Shown in pieces: positions 36,401 to 47,287 of a stretch of DNA of 64,000 bases. Under the pieces are notes generated by a model. It was not told where the DNA came from. It saw only the letters and a program-made list of their open reading frames with translations, and made no database searches. Where the stretch lies: contig JAKLJL010000006.1 in assembly GCA_023151185.1 (NCBI GenBank), forward strand, positions 124,001 to 188,000. The letters run 5' to 3'. The stretch's first letter is position 1, and each line of letters starts with the position of its first letter. Origin of the DNA: Bacteroidota bacterium. Its GTDB lineage: Bacteria; Bacteroidota; JABWAT01. Made by a program: the position numbers and the translations under genes.

Positions 36401-38803
36401 TTACCTGATCAGAAGTAACCGGGCTGAAAAAAGGTCGTTCCCTGCCTGAATTTTTAGAAAATAGAGTCCGGATGATAAGCCATCAGCCAGGATCGGGAGT
36501 TCAGTTTTTCCCTGCCGTCCGGCGATTCCTTCCCTGCTTCTGACCCTTCGCCCCTCGAGATTATAGAGTTCCCAGTTAATCTGCCTGTCTTGCGGAAGGT
36601 TCAGGATTACTCTGGTTTCCGGATTAAACGGGTTGGGATAAACGCTGACCAGTTCTGCTTTTTTGGGGATTTCTGTTTCATCCACAGAAACCGGTTCACC
36701 CTGCAGAAAAGAGACGATTCTGGCATCATCCAGATACCATCCATCAAACTGGGTATAATTATCAGAAACAAACAAAAACCTGAGCCAGATCAGGGTATCG
36801 GGCCATTCAGACAGGTCAACGGACTCTTTAACCCAGTCCCGCTGAAACCCATCGTAATACGGTTCACCAGCTACCTGAGGGTCAAATCCTGATCCTGGGG
36901 ACGTCAGCTTTCCGGAAAGCGGAGTCCAGATAATTTTATCCGGCGAGGCCAGAACCTGACCAAAATCCCAGTCAGCTTCAATTTCGAAACGGGTTCTGAA
37001 CTGAAGTTCCAAACCGGATTTATCAACCGGCAAAGAAACCGGGTTTTTCAGGGTAACCGACCGGTTCGCATTATTGGGGTAAAGTCCTGCCGGACTTTCA
37101 TGAATGGCATAGGGAGCACTGAATGGATTCTGGGAAGTTTGCTTCCAGCCGGCAGAAACACTCCAATAGCCAAGAGTCTGATCAAATGAATCTGAAAAGT
37201 AAACTCTGGGAATGCCAGTTAACTCAACCGGTGAATTCATCCTCAGTGTTTCACCGTTCAGAGAAAAAACCAGCGAAACGGACAGACTGTCACCCGAATG
37301 TGCCGATTCAGGGATTGTAAACGGAATAACCACCGTTTCTGAACTGTCTGGATCCAGTTCAGGCAGTTGGGCAGCCTGTATATTCTGGGTTAGAGTTCCG
37401 GATTTTAAAACCGGAATACCCTGCAGAGCCCGGAGTGAACCCCCGCCGATATTTCTGATTTTGAAAATTGCGCTGGCTTCTTCTCCGGCTGAGAAATATC
37501 CGTCACCCGAAGATTCTTTTAAAACGGACAATTCAACATAAGGAAATCCATCGGGTAGTTTAAGCGCATAAAAATTCATTTCCATGCAGGCCTCAGCCAA
37601 CGGAATTATCCGGTTTGGCAATGGCCAGAAGCCATCCTCATTGGTTCCCACTTCAGGCGTAAGGGCAAAAACAGGTGGCTTGGAGTTCTTTTCGCCGTAC
37701 ATCCAGTCATCAGAATCCCCGTTGGTGAGGTATCCCACAGTCTGATCGCTGGTTCCTGCAAGAAATCCGTTGGCCCTGGTCATGACCTGGCTCATCAGAT
37801 CAAATCTTACAGAATCGGGGGTTAAGTGTGACCGTTTATATCCCCAGGGATAAATCAGGAGGTTTCCGTAACTGTGGTAGTTGAGTGCCAGATAAAAGTT
37901 GCGGGTATTGCAAAAATCCCGGATTACCTGGGTTTCAGGTTCAGAAAAGGCTGAAGTGCCCCGGTAAACATTGGTTGACGGATCCGGGCTTGATCCTTCA
38001 TCATCATATCCCCACCCGACTCCATAATTCCGGTTTAAATCGATTCCATAGGTAAAATCCTCATTCAGCCTCCGGTTCTTGCGCCACATTCCGCCACCAC
38101 CCGGCTGACTGGTTTCATTGTAAACGTATCCATCCGGATTGACTACCGGAATAAAGTAAATCTCTCTGGAATCAACAAGTTGCCGGATTCCGGGGTTTTT
38201 GTCATAATTTTCGACGAGGTACAGAAGGAAATACAGAGCAGAGGTCATTCCCTGCGGTTCCCGGGCATGATGAAGGGCCGTAAAAAGGATTTCCGGTTCG
38301 TTTTCATCTGTTTCGGGGTGATCAGAAAGTTTCCAGACCAGAATATCCCGGTTTTCATAGCTTTTCCCGGCCGTAAAACCCTTGGTCAGAAGATCCGGGT
38401 GTGCCCGGGCCATTGAATCCAGAAGGGAAGTCACTTCTGCCAAAGTCAGGTATCCACCCATAGATCCGAATTTGAAGGAGGTGACCCGGCTGGAGTCCAG
38501 AGCTTTCGCCAGAAAAGGCTGGTTTTTTTTCAGGGCAAGGTGATACTCTGCTTCCCAGTTTTCTGAGATAATCCTGTGGGGAACACCAGAGGTTTTCAGT
38601 CGGGATGTTTCAAGCGGATCGAGGTAAAGCCGAAGCCCGGAATTTCCGTCAATACGAACTTTTACCGGATGGTCACCGGTTAATCCCAACCGGTTCAGTG
38701 TCACAAAATCAGCGGCAGACTGCGGGAAAATATCGACCACCCGGGTTTGGGACCAGCCTGTCTGGGTAAGGAAGCAAAAAATAAAAAAGGGAAGTAATTT
38801 CAC
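36401..38803 (-). CDS. Secreted M14-family zinc carboxypeptidase with T9SS-type sorting domain
   Basis: 800 residues. A signal peptide ends near GWSQ. The M14 domain has zinc ligands His179 and Glu182 (HHAREP) and His310 (NYHSYGN), with catalytic Glu384 (TPEVG). VVNPDGYVY and WRKNRR are further M14 markers. A beta-sandwich region follows, then a C-terminal sorting domain (YPNPFNPETRVILNL...GLYFLKIQAG). It removes C-terminal residues from peptides outside the cell. The stop lies beside the dnaK terminator. Confidence 0.92.
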   Translation of the reverse strand: MKLLPFFIFCFLTQTGWSQTRVVDIFPQSAADFVTLNRLGLTGDHPVKVRIDGNSGLRLYLDPLETSRLKTSGVPHRIISENWEAEYHLALKKNQPFLAKALDSSRVTSFKFGSMGGYLTLAEVTSLLDSMARAHPDLLTKGFTAGKSYENRDILVWKLSDHPETDENEPEILFTALHHAREPQGMTSALYFLLYLVENYDKNPGIRQLVDSREIYFIPVVNPDGYVYNETSQPGGGGMWRKNRRLNEDFTYGIDLNRNYGVGWGYDDEGSSPDPSTNVYRGTSAFSEPETQVIRDFCNTRNFYLALNYHSYGNLLIYPWGYKRSHLTPDSVRFDLMSQVMTRANGFLAGTSDQTVGYLTNGDSDDWMYGEKNSKPPVFALTPEVGTNEDGFWPLPNRIIPLAEACMEMNFYALKLPDGFPYVELSVLKESSGDGYFSAGEEASAIFKIRNIGGGSLRALQGIPVLKSGTLTQNIQAAQLPELDPDSSETVVIPFTIPESAHSGDSLSVSLVFSLNGETLRMNSPVELTGIPRVYFSDSFDQTLGYWSVSAGWKQTSQNPFSAPYAIHESPAGLYPNNANRSVTLKNPVSLPVDKSGLELQFRTRFEIEADWDFGQVLASPDKIIWTPLSGKLTSPGSGFDPQVAGEPYYDGFQRDWVKESVDLSEWPDTLIWLRFLFVSDNYTQFDGWYLDDARIVSFLQGEPVSVDETEIPKKAELVSVYPNPFNPETRVILNLPQDRQINWELYNLEGRRVRSREGIAGRQGKTELPILADGLSSGLYFLKIQAGNDLFSARLLLIR

Positions 38804-39012
38804 CGGAGACCTCTGATTATTATCCTGAAAGATAAAAACCGGGAGCCAAAATGCCTATCCGGGGTGAAAAAACTGACAAAAACTGTGAACCGGGTCAGAT
38901 AATTCTGCCGAAATCAACGGGAATCCGGAAAAAATTTCCATTCTTTTGCTCAATCCGTCATAAAAAATTCCGGCACAATGCTTGAATGCGATTCCGGAAA
39001 AAGGAGAGAAAC

Positions 39013-41664
39013 ATGAATCTTGAAAAACTGACTGAGAAAGTACAGGAAGCCCTGCAAACTGCGATTCAGATTGCTGGCACCCTGAACCATCAGGTCATCG
39101 AACCTGAACACATTTATCTTGGATTTGTTGCAGAGCCCGAAGGAGTTTTTTCATCAATGCTGAATAAACTCACAGGGTCAGCAGGGCAGTTGACCGACCG
39201 GGTCAGGGCGGCTGCAGATCAATTTCCGAAGGTTACAGGCAGTTCAGTGCAGCAGCCTTACCTGAGTCAGAATTCTGCGGCACTTTTCGACCGGGCGCAA
39301 AAGTTGGCCCAGGATCTGAAGGATGAATTTATTTCGTCTGAACATGTTTTACTTGCAATGACAGAATGCAAAACGCCGGTGGGTGAAGCATTGCGGCAAT
39401 TCGGTGTTACCAATTCGGGAATTCTGCAGGCTTTAAAGGAAATCCGGGGAAATCACCGGGTAACAGACAAACAGGCAGAAAGTAAATACCAGTCTCTTCA
39501 GAAATATGCCCGAGATCTTACCGAACTTGCAAAAAAGGGAAAGCTGGATCCGGTTATCGGGCGTGATGATGAAATACGGAGGGTCTTGCAGATCCTGAGC
39601 CGGCGGACCAAAAACAATCCGGTTCTGATCGGTGAGCCCGGTGTCGGTAAAACAGCCGTTGCGGAAGGCCTTGCCCAGCGGATTGTTGCAGGTGACATTC
39701 CTGAGGGATTAAAGGACAAGCGGGTTTTTGCCCTCGATATGGGTGCCTTGATAGCCGGTGCAAAATTCAGAGGAGAATTTGAAGACCGGCTGAAGGCAGT
39801 TGTTAAGGAAATTGTTGATTCTGAAGGCGAGTTCATCCTCTTTATTGATGAAATCCACACCCTTGTCGGTGCCGGGGCAGCAGAAGGTGCAATGGATGCT
39901 GCAAATATTCTGAAGCCAGCACTGGCCAGGGGTGAACTTCGGGCGATCGGGGCCACGACACTTGATGAATACCGGAAACATATCGAAAAAGATGCAGCTC
40001 TCGAAAGGCGGTTTCAGACAGTTCTGATTGGGGAACCCGGAATAGAGGATGCCATTTCAATTTTGCGGGGGCTTAAGGAAAAGTATGAAGTCCATCATGG
40101 TGTCAGGATTACTGACTCAGCCCTCATAGCCGCCGTTGAACTTTCTGACCGGTACATTTCTGACCGGTTTCTACCGGATAAGGCTATTGATCTGATGGAT
40201 GAGGCGGCCTCCAGGCTGCGAATGGAAATTGATTCCATGCCCGAAGAACTGGATGTAATTGAACGCCAGATCCGCCAGCTTGAAATTGAGCAGGAGGGTA
40301 TTAAACGGGAAAAGGATTCAGCAAATGATTCCAAACTGGATCAGATCAGGAAAGAACTTGCAAGCCTTTCAGAAGAACGGACAGGGCTTAAAGCACACTG
40401 GCTGAAGGAAAAAGAAGTGATTCAAACCTTAAGGGAGCTGAAATCGGCAGTTGACACGGCAAAAACCCAGGCCGAATTGTATGAACGCCAGGGGGATTAT
40501 GGTAAAGTGGCCGAGATCAGGTACGGCACAATCGTCAGTCTTGAAAAAACCATCCAGGAAACCAACCGGAATCTGGCCCTTCTTCAGACCGACAGAAAAA
40601 TGCTGAAGGAAGAAGTTGAGGCAGAGGATATTGCTGAAATTGTTGCCAAATGGACAGGAATTCCGGTTAGCCGGATGCTTGAATCTGAACGGATTAAACT
40701 GGTTGAAATGGAAAATAGACTGGCAACCCGGCTGGTTGGGCAGAAAGAAGCGATAGAAGCGGTATCCTCTGCCGTCAGACGGTCTCGTGCCGGGCTCCAG
40801 GATGAAAACCGTCCGATCGGATCTTTCATTTTTCTTGGGACAACCGGGGTTGGTAAAACCGAACTTGCTAAAGCTGTTGCTGAATTCATGTTTGACGATG
40901 ATCAGGCTTTGATCAGGATCGATATGAGTGAGTATATGGAAAAACATTCCGTTTCACGCTTGATCGGGGCCCCTCCGGGTTATGTTGGCTATGATGAAGG
41001 CGGGCAATTGACCGAAGCGGTACGGCGGAAACCATATTCAGTAATTCTGCTTGATGAAATTGAAAAAGCCCATCAGGATGTATTTAATGTCCTTCTTCAG
41101 GTTCTGGATGACGGACGGCTGACTGATAACCAGGGAAGAACCGTCAATTTTAAAAATACCATCGTGATTATGACCAGCAATCTGGGATCCCACATGATTC
41201 AGGAAGAACTTGCAAGCCTGACCGGACAAAACCGCCAGATCATTCTGGAAGACCTGAAGGAAAAACTGAACAGGCTTTTACGGCAAACTCTCCGGCCTGA
41301 GTTTTTAAACCGGGTCGATGAAATCATTGTTTTCCATCCGCTGAACAGGGAGGAAGTGGCAGAAATTGTTACCCTTCAGTTTAACCGGATTAAAGCACTT
41401 GCAGAAAAAAACGGTATTTACCTTTCACTGTCATCTGAAGCCAAATCTGCACTTGCAGAATCTGGATATGACCCGCAGTACGGTGCCAGACCGTTGAAAC
41501 GGCTCCTTCAGAAAGTACTTGTCAATCCGCTTTCAGAGCATATCCTGTCAGGACGGATCAAACCCGGAGACTCTCTCGAAATTATCAGGACCCAGCAGGG
41601 AACCTTTGAATTCGGACGGGTCGAATATGAGAAAAAGGAGAAAACCCAGGCAACTGAAAATTAG
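39013..41664 (+). CDS. clpB: ATP-dependent disaggregase ClpB
   Basis: About 883 residues. An N-terminal Clp-N domain, AAA-1 with GEPGVGKTA, a coiled-coil M domain ([20 protein letters not shown]...), and AAA-2 with [13 protein letters not shown] and [13 protein letters not shown]. The M domain separates ClpB from ClpA/ClpC. It resolves aggregates with DnaK, encoded about 3 kb upstream. The start at [14 protein letters not shown] has AAGGAGAG before it; an ATG nine codons upstream has no such site. Confidence 0.96.
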   Translation: MNLEKLTEKVQEALQTAIQIAGTLNHQVIEPEHIYLGFVAEPEGVFSSMLNKLTGSAGQLTDRVRAAADQFPKVTGSSVQQPYLSQNSAALFDRAQKLAQDLKDEFISSEHVLLAMTECKTPVGEALRQFGVTNSGILQALKEIRGNHRVTDKQAESKYQSLQKYARDLTELAKKGKLDPVIGRDDEIRRVLQILSRRTKNNPVLIGEPGVGKTAVAEGLAQRIVAGDIPEGLKDKRVFALDMGALIAGAKFRGEFEDRLKAVVKEIVDSEGEFILFIDEIHTLVGAGAAEGAMDAANILKPALARGELRAIGATTLDEYRKHIEKDAALERRFQTVLIGEPGIEDAISILRGLKEKYEVHHGVRITDSALIAAVELSDRYISDRFLPDKAIDLMDEAASRLRMEIDSMPEELDVIERQIRQLEIEQEGIKREKDSANDSKLDQIRKELASLSEERTGLKAHWLKEKEVIQTLRELKSAVDTAKTQAELYERQGDYGKVAEIRYGTIVSLEKTIQETNRNLALLQTDRKMLKEEVEAEDIAEIVAKWTGIPVSRMLESERIKLVEMENRLATRLVGQKEAIEAVSSAVRRSRAGLQDENRPIGSFIFLGTTGVGKTELAKAVAEFMFDDDQALIRIDMSEYMEKHSVSRLIGAPPGYVGYDEGGQLTEAVRRKPYSVILLDEIEKAHQDVFNVLLQVLDDGRLTDNQGRTVNFKNTIVIMTSNLGSHMIQEELASLTGQNRQIILEDLKEKLNRLLRQTLRPEFLNRVDEIIVFHPLNREEVAEIVTLQFNRIKALAEKNGIYLSLSSEAKSALAESGYDPQYGARPLKRLLQKVLVNPLSEHILSGRIKPGDSLEIIRTQQGTFEFGRVEYEKKEKTQATEN

Positions 41665-41745
41665 AAGTTGAGTCAGGCTATTGATATTTAGTCTGATTAA
41701 TGACTACCTTTCCAATTGGATTCAGTAAATTTGAAAGGAGAAAAA

Positions 41746-42144
41746 ATGGAAAATATCAATATCTGGGCAGTTCTTGTTTCATCGGTTGCAGGTTTTGGAC
41801 TGGGAGCCGTCTGGTACACGCCTGTTCTGTTCGGGAATGTCTGGATGAAGGAAACCGGCATGACCACAGAAAAGGCAAAAACAGCGAATACTGCAGTTGT
41901 CATGGGCGGAGGGTTTTTGTTGACCCTGTTTGCAGCATTCAATCTGGCAATGTTTTTTGGAGGTCAGATTGATCTGAACGGCGGAATTCTCTACGGGTTT
42001 CTAACCGGTATTGGGTTTGTTGCCCCCTGCCTGGGAATTCTGACTCTATTTGAAATGACATCCGGGAAATTGTTTCTGATCAATGCCGGGTATTTTACTG
42101 TAATGTTTACGATCATGGGTGCAATTCTCGGTGCCTGGCATTGA
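41746..42144 (+). CDS. DUF1761 family membrane protein
   Basis: 132 residues with four membrane helices. WAVLVSSVAGFGLGAVWYTPVLFGNVWMKETG is the DUF1761 signature. AAAGGAGAAAA precedes the chosen ATG. The family is small and uncharacterised. The gene stands alone between clpB and a convergent panE-like gene, sharing a terminator with the latter. Confidence 0.85.
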   Translation: MENINIWAVLVSSVAGFGLGAVWYTPVLFGNVWMKETGMTTEKAKTANTAVVMGGGFLLTLFAAFNLAMFFGGQIDLNGGILYGFLTGIGFVAPCLGILTLFEMTSGKLFLINAGYFTVMFTIMGAILGAWH

Positions 42145-42147
42145 ACA

Positions 42148-42187
42148 TGTTTTTTACCGGCGGATTATTGATCTGCCGGTTTTTTAT
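42148..42187. terminator. Bidirectional terminator
   Basis: ACCGGCGGAT/ATCTGCCGGT with a 5-base loop, T tracts on both sides. It separates DUF1761 from the convergent reductase gene and overlaps the latter's stop. Confidence 0.85.
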
Positions 42188-43094
42188 TCAATTCCCGGTA
42201 ATATGCCTCTGATACCGGAACCGGAACCTTCAGCCGGGAGGCTATCTGAATAAATGAACCGAGGTAAGCTTCGAGTTCATGTTTTCTCCCGGCAGAGTAA
42301 TCCCGCTGAAAGGAAGTTGTTGCAGAAAAGGGAGAATTCCGGGCAATCCCGAATGATTTTTGAAGAGCTGATTCCGGAAACTGAATCCCGGTATCCTTGG
42401 CAACACATTCAATTTCTTCCATGATCGAAATAAAGGCTTCAGTCGTTTTGGGGTTTTCCAAAACTTGCCCGATAGTTAAATTATGAGCAGCAGTAACGGC
42501 ACTTAATGCCCCGATGAATTGAAATTTAAGCCATTTGTACCGGGTTGGGTGGTCGGTAAGTACGACAGAAATTCCGGCAGCAGAAAGGTAGGATTCAATG
42601 GGTTTCAATGGTTCCACTGACTCATTCTCAACTCCAAAAATCAGTTTCTGAACCGCACCCTGGCGCCGTATAACCCCGGGTTTTTCAATCTCCGAAATCA
42701 CGTAAACCAATCCGTCACAACTGGTCCCCGGCAATTTTGCAGCCCTCAGTAAGTCAGTGTTTCCAAGTCCGTTCTGAAGCGGGATCAGAACCGATTTTTC
42801 GTGGCAGATACTGTTTAGTGCAGGGAGGATCTCGGGCAGGTGATAATTTTTTACCGCAAGAAGGATCAAATCAGCTTTCCCTGCTGAACCAGGATCGGGA
42901 ACAACCCTGAGGGGAGAAATGATTCTGGAACCTTCATCCGTTTTCAGGATGAGTCCGTTTTCTGACATAGCCTTACCGTGTTCGCCTCTGGCTATAAAAA
43001 CGACTTCCTCACCCGGGGTATTTGAATAGGCTTCCGCCAGAATCCCGCCAAAAAATCCGCCAACTCCGCCAGCACCAACAATTACAGTTTTCAT
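42165..43094 (-). CDS. panE: 2-dehydropantoate 2-reductase family protein
   Basis: About 309 residues. It would reduce ketopantoate to pantoate with NADPH in pantothenate synthesis. The N-terminal Rossmann motif VIVGAGGVGGFFGG and the KNYH lysine segment (LLAVKNYHLPEIL) match ApbA/PanE, as does the C-terminal helical domain with SFQRDYSAGRKHELE. Many paralogues of this family act on other oxo acids, so panE is a family-level name. The start has GGTGGA nearby; an upstream ATG is less likely. Confidence 0.82.
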   Translation of the reverse strand: MKTVIVGAGGVGGFFGGILAEAYSNTPGEEVVFIARGEHGKAMSENGLILKTDEGSRIISPLRVVPDPGSAGKADLILLAVKNYHLPEILPALNSICHEKSVLIPLQNGLGNTDLLRAAKLPGTSCDGLVYVISEIEKPGVIRRQGAVQKLIFGVENESVEPLKPIESYLSAAGISVVLTDHPTRYKWLKFQFIGALSAVTAAHNLTIGQVLENPKTTEAFISIMEEIECVAKDTGIQFPESALQKSFGIARNSPFSATTSFQRDYSAGRKHELEAYLGSFIQIASRLKVPVPVSEAYYRELNKKPADQ

Positions 43095-43263
43095 TTTTCC
43101 ACCCGGTTTAAAAGTGTAAGTTACCCCCTTCGGCATCCAATTTCAATGTGATTCCGGCAGAATTCAAAACCGGGTACAAACCGGAATCCTTCTTGTTTTA
43201 TTCTTAACCAGCAACCAAATTGAAGGTGTGCCGTAGGATGGCGTTTCTTAAAAGGAGAAAAGA

Positions 43264-46212
43264 ATGAAAAAATGGCTCGTTCCGGTTTTAATTTCCCTGG
43301 TGCTGCCACTGATAGCAGCAGCACAGAAAAACCCCTATTTCCAGCAAACTGCCGGGTATAAAATTCAGGCAGAATTATTTCCTGAGACCAAGTTGCTCAA
43401 GGGACAACTCGAGTTTACCTATACCAACAATTCACCCGATGTCCTGCCGGAAATTTGGTTTCACCTGTACCCGAATGCGTTTAAAGACGAAACCACACCC
43501 TTTGCAAAACAAATGGTTCAAATGAAACGGTGGGATTTTTCACTCAGCAAACCTGAGGAAAAAGGCTGGATGACGGCTGAATTTTCACAAAACGGATCTG
43601 TTCTGGCAACAGAATTTAAAAAAGATGCGATTGATGAAATCAAAGTGACTCTTCAAAAACCGTTAAACCCGGGCGAAACTGTACAGCTTTCGGTTTCCTT
43701 TGAAACCCGGTTCCCCAAGGTATTCAGCCGGATCGGGTATGAAAAGAATAATTTTTCCGGAACCCAATGGTATCCGAAAGTCGTGGTTTACGACGGGAAA
43801 GGATGGCATCCGGATTCGTACCTCGATTACGGCGAGTTTTACGGAGAGTATGGGTCCTGGGATGTAACCCTTACCCTGCCTAAACGGTTTGTAATTGATG
43901 CAACCGGAATCCTGTATCAGTCACCGCATGAAGCAGCTTTCATGGATTCCCTTGCATCCGTTCTTGACGGGTATTATGCAATTCAGGGAGCAGAGGCAAA
44001 AAAGGAATTTCGGACTAAATTTCTTGAAGAGGTTGAAAAAAACCGGGATTTCTCCGCCAAAAAAACTGTCAGATATAAGGCCGAAAATGTTCAGGACTTT
44101 GCCTGGTTTGCCAGTGAAAGTTTTCTGGTAAGAAAAGAAACCGGCGTTGATCAGGTTGTGAGTTATGCCTTGATCCAGCCCGACAACTGGGATGGCTGGA
44201 AGGATGCTGCCCGGTATGCGGTCGATGCTGTGAAGTATTACAGTTCCTGGGTAGGAGCCTACCCACACCCCAAAGCCTCTGTTGTTGACGGGTCTCTGCA
44301 GGCCGGTGGCGGAATGGAGTACCCGATGATTACGGTAATCAGTATGGAAAATGTAAAGGGGATGGTCTTATTGGATCAGGTGGTGACTCATGAGGTTGGC
44401 CATAACTTTTTCCAGGGAATCATCGGAAGCAATGAACGGGCCCATGGCTGGATGGATGAAGGAATTAATTCTTTTTATGAAATCCGGACACTGAATGCCA
44501 AATACGGGAAAGAGAGGTCCTTTATTTCAGATCCTGATTCTCTGGGCTGGGGCGGGATGGAAGACTTTTTTAGGCCGGTTGGATCGTCTGAGCTCTATAC
44601 CTGGCTTCTTCATGGGCTCATGTGGCGGGATCTCGATCAAACCAATAATGTTCCCGCACAGGAACATATATGGAACGGAAATGCGACCATTACCTATTAT
44701 AAAACGGCAATGATGATGTTTGCATTGAAGTATTATCTGGGCGATGACCGTTTCGACCGGGCGATGCAGTCTTACTTCAGCAAATGGAAATTTAAGCATC
44801 CGTACCCCGAGGATTTTTACTCGGCGATTTCAGAATCAGCCGGTGAAGATCTGAACTGGTTTTTTGAACAGTGGAACAATACCCGGAAGGTAAATGATTT
44901 CGTCATCTCTGAAATAACAACTGAAAAAACACCTGAAGGCTTTAAAACCACTATTCTGCCGGAAAATAAAGGGGAGATGGTCACTGCTGTACCGGTTTTT
45001 CTGATTCTGGAAAACGGAGATACCCTTATCGGGAAGTGGGATCCGAAAAAAAGTGAGTCAGTTTCTTTCTCTCACCAGGCAGAAGTTAAAAAAGCCGGAA
45101 TCAACCTCACTAACGAGATTTATGAACTTGACTATACCAATAATTCCGGATGGCCCGAGTATAAATTCAATTTTCTGTTCGGAATTCCGGCATTAACCGG
45201 CTATGATGTGAATCTGTTCCCTGTCGTGTCTTATGAAAGCAGGAAAGATCATTTTCAACTGGGCGGCGGATTTTATTCCGGAAACCCGATTCAGGGAAAA
45301 AACCTCCAGTTCGGAACGGTTTATTATGGAATCAGTTCAGATTCCTGGGGCTACAGATACCATTATAAAAACCGGATTCCCCGGTTCCTGTTAAGCTATG
45401 TTGACTACGGATTTACTCTTTTTGATCAGGAAGGATTTAAACGTCAGGAAATTTATACCCGGGTAGTTCACAACCACCGGTTTTACTCCTCTTCGGCAGA
45501 GCTTTCTGCGGCAAGGCTGACGACGTATAATCTGGATTATATGAACAAGGCTGTTTACCAGAAGGCGGCATATACCGTTTTAGGGCTGAAACTGAAAGCT
45601 GCCAATTCATCACGGGAATATGCCTCGAACTGGCAGGGAACAGCTTCAAAATCAGTGAAAGTGAAGGACTCAGACTTCGATTTTACCAGGTTGGAATCTG
45701 CCTTTTATTACCGGTATAATTTCAGCCCTGAATGGAAGCTGTCTTTCCGGAATTACTTTGGTGTCCTGACCGGGACCGTGCCTGTTCAGGAGCATATTTT
45801 TGCCGGCGGAACAGCGGATCCCGGACGATACCAGATCGGGTTGCCCAGATCAGGCGGTTTTGGTGTGCTGGCTGGTTTTTCTGATGGCACCGGGATGGAT
45901 ATGACTGGGTACGGCACCAGTGGCAAATCAGCCATATTGAAGGGAAAGGCCGGATGGTCCAACAAAGTGAGCCTGCAGGTTCCGGGTAACTTTGTTCTTT
46001 TTGCCGATGCCGGAAATGTCTATAAAAACCTGGATTCTTTTGATGCCGGGGATTTGATTTATGATGCCGGAATCGGGTTTAAAATAGGTCCCCTTCAGCT
46101 ATCCGTCCCCTTTTGGGTTTCCGATCCGTTCGAAGGAGAGAAGAACACAGAGTTCAGAGCCCACCTAACCCTGAATCTTGTGAATGAAATTCTTTCGCCG
46201 TTTGTCGATTAA
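43264..46212 (+). CDS. Secreted M1-family metallopeptidase with extended C-terminal region
   Basis: 982 residues. A signal peptide ends at IAAAQ. The M1-type N-terminal beta domain leads to the gluzincin motif HEVGHNFF (His376, Glu377, His380) and the third ligand Glu399 (WMDEGINSFYE). The GGGMEYPMIT segment is the exopeptidase-type GAMEN equivalent, here altered to GGMEY. After about 650 the sequence becomes rich in aromatic strands and ends in a barrel-like pattern, so the protein may be anchored in the outer membrane. AAAGGAG precedes the start. Confidence 0.88.
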   Translation: MKKWLVPVLISLVLPLIAAAQKNPYFQQTAGYKIQAELFPETKLLKGQLEFTYTNNSPDVLPEIWFHLYPNAFKDETTPFAKQMVQMKRWDFSLSKPEEKGWMTAEFSQNGSVLATEFKKDAIDEIKVTLQKPLNPGETVQLSVSFETRFPKVFSRIGYEKNNFSGTQWYPKVVVYDGKGWHPDSYLDYGEFYGEYGSWDVTLTLPKRFVIDATGILYQSPHEAAFMDSLASVLDGYYAIQGAEAKKEFRTKFLEEVEKNRDFSAKKTVRYKAENVQDFAWFASESFLVRKETGVDQVVSYALIQPDNWDGWKDAARYAVDAVKYYSSWVGAYPHPKASVVDGSLQAGGGMEYPMITVISMENVKGMVLLDQVVTHEVGHNFFQGIIGSNERAHGWMDEGINSFYEIRTLNAKYGKERSFISDPDSLGWGGMEDFFRPVGSSELYTWLLHGLMWRDLDQTNNVPAQEHIWNGNATITYYKTAMMMFALKYYLGDDRFDRAMQSYFSKWKFKHPYPEDFYSAISESAGEDLNWFFEQWNNTRKVNDFVISEITTEKTPEGFKTTILPENKGEMVTAVPVFLILENGDTLIGKWDPKKSESVSFSHQAEVKKAGINLTNEIYELDYTNNSGWPEYKFNFLFGIPALTGYDVNLFPVVSYESRKDHFQLGGGFYSGNPIQGKNLQFGTVYYGISSDSWGYRYHYKNRIPRFLLSYVDYGFTLFDQEGFKRQEIYTRVVHNHRFYSSSAELSAARLTTYNLDYMNKAVYQKAAYTVLGLKLKAANSSREYASNWQGTASKSVKVKDSDFDFTRLESAFYYRYNFSPEWKLSFRNYFGVLTGTVPVQEHIFAGGTADPGRYQIGLPRSGGFGVLAGFSDGTGMDMTGYGTSGKSAILKGKAGWSNKVSLQVPGNFVLFADAGNVYKNLDSFDAGDLIYDAGIGFKIGPLQLSVPFWVSDPFEGEKNTEFRAHLTLNLVNEILSPFVD

Positions 46213-46220
46213 TTGCCAGA

Positions 46221-46253
46221 AACCGGCCCGTTGGTGTGCCCTGCGGGCCGGTT
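46221..46253. terminator. Terminator hairpin between convergent genes
   Basis: A perfect 10-bp stem (AACCGGCCCG/CGGGCCGGTT) with a 13-base loop. T tracts are short, but its place between two stops supports a terminator. Confidence 0.7.
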
Positions 46254-46258
46254 ACTTG

Positions 46259-47287
46259 TTAAAGAGGCAGGTTTACAAACCGTTTTTCTTTTGCACTCAG
46301 ATAAATTGCTTCAATCAGTTCAAGTGACTTTCTTCCTTCCCGCCCGTCAGTATTGGGGTCATGACCTCTGAGAAGTGCATCGGCAACATTTTTATAATAG
46401 CCCAAATGACCGAATCCGTAGACAGATTCGACTTTGTAGGATGAAGTTTCAACAGCCTTATCATCATCGTCATAACTGTCAAATTCCCAATGACGGATAT
46501 CATTCACAGCAATTCCACCGATCCGGACCGTTCCCTTTTCACCCATGACTGTGATGGAGCCTTCGAGGTTTTTAGGGTAAGTCAGCATCGTTACATTCAT
46601 TGTTCCTATTGCTCCATTCCGGTATCTGAATACGGCTGCACCGGTATCTTCAGCCTCTATTTTTCTGGCAAGTGTTCCTGTCATGGCGCTGACAGATTCA
46701 ACAGGTCCAATGAGCCAGGAAAGCAGATCAACGTAGTGGCTTGCCTGATTTAAAAATGCCCCCCCATCAAACTCCCAGGTTCCGCGCCATTTTGCCGCAT
46801 CGTAATAAGACTGCGGCCTTGTCCAGAATACATTGACCTCAACCATAAAAATTTTACCGAATCTGTTTTTGTCTATGGCCTTTTTAAGCAATTGGATGGT
46901 TGAATTCAGCCGGTTTTGCTTGACAACAAACAGGCGGACACCGGCCTGGTCACAGGCTTTGATCAGTTCATCAGCATCCTTCAGTTTGGTTGCCATTGGT
47001 TTTTCTGACAGGACATGAAAACCTTTCCGGGCTGCCAGTACTCCCTGGCGGGCATGAAGCCCGGATGGTGTACACAGTACAACCAGATCCGGATGCTCGT
47101 TTTCAAGCAGGGTTTCATAATTCAGGTATCCTTTGGCGCCGGTAAGCTGAACGGCTTTTTCCAGATTTTCCTGAACTGTATCACACACAGAAGTGATGGT
47201 ATAGTCCTGTTTCAGGTTTAGAAGAGCTTCAAAATGTTTCTCGGAAATTCTTCCGCAGCCAACAAGAGCAACAGAAATGGATTTCAT
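46259..47287 (-). CDS. Gfo/Idh/MocA-family sugar oxidoreductase
   Basis: 342 residues. The N-terminal NAD-binding VALVGCGRISEKH and the EKPMATKLKDADELI segment with its conserved lysine mark the family. The C-terminal half resembles WbpB-type UDP-sugar 3-dehydrogenases, which act in surface polysaccharide pathways. It is the last gene of the glycan operon; its start overlaps the upstream GT4 stop by 4 bp. The substrate is inferred from context only. Confidence 0.85.
   Translation of the reverse strand: MKSISVALVGCGRISEKHFEALLNLKQDYTITSVCDTVQENLEKAVQLTGAKGYLNYETLLENEHPDLVVLCTPSGLHARQGVLAARKGFHVLSEKPMATKLKDADELIKACDQAGVRLFVVKQNRLNSTIQLLKKAIDKNRFGKIFMVEVNVFWTRPQSYYDAAKWRGTWEFDGGAFLNQASHYVDLLSWLIGPVESVSAMTGTLARKIEAEDTGAAVFRYRNGAIGTMNVTMLTYPKNLEGSITVMGEKGTVRIGGIAVNDIRHWEFDSYDDDDKAVETSSYKVESVYGFGHLGYYKNVADALLRGHDPNTDGREGRKSLELIEAIYLSAKEKRFVNLPL

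Noticed and set aside
40429-40947. 172-codon frame antisense to clpB
   Set aside because: It is a by-product of the clpB codon pattern; clpB is intact over this stretch.
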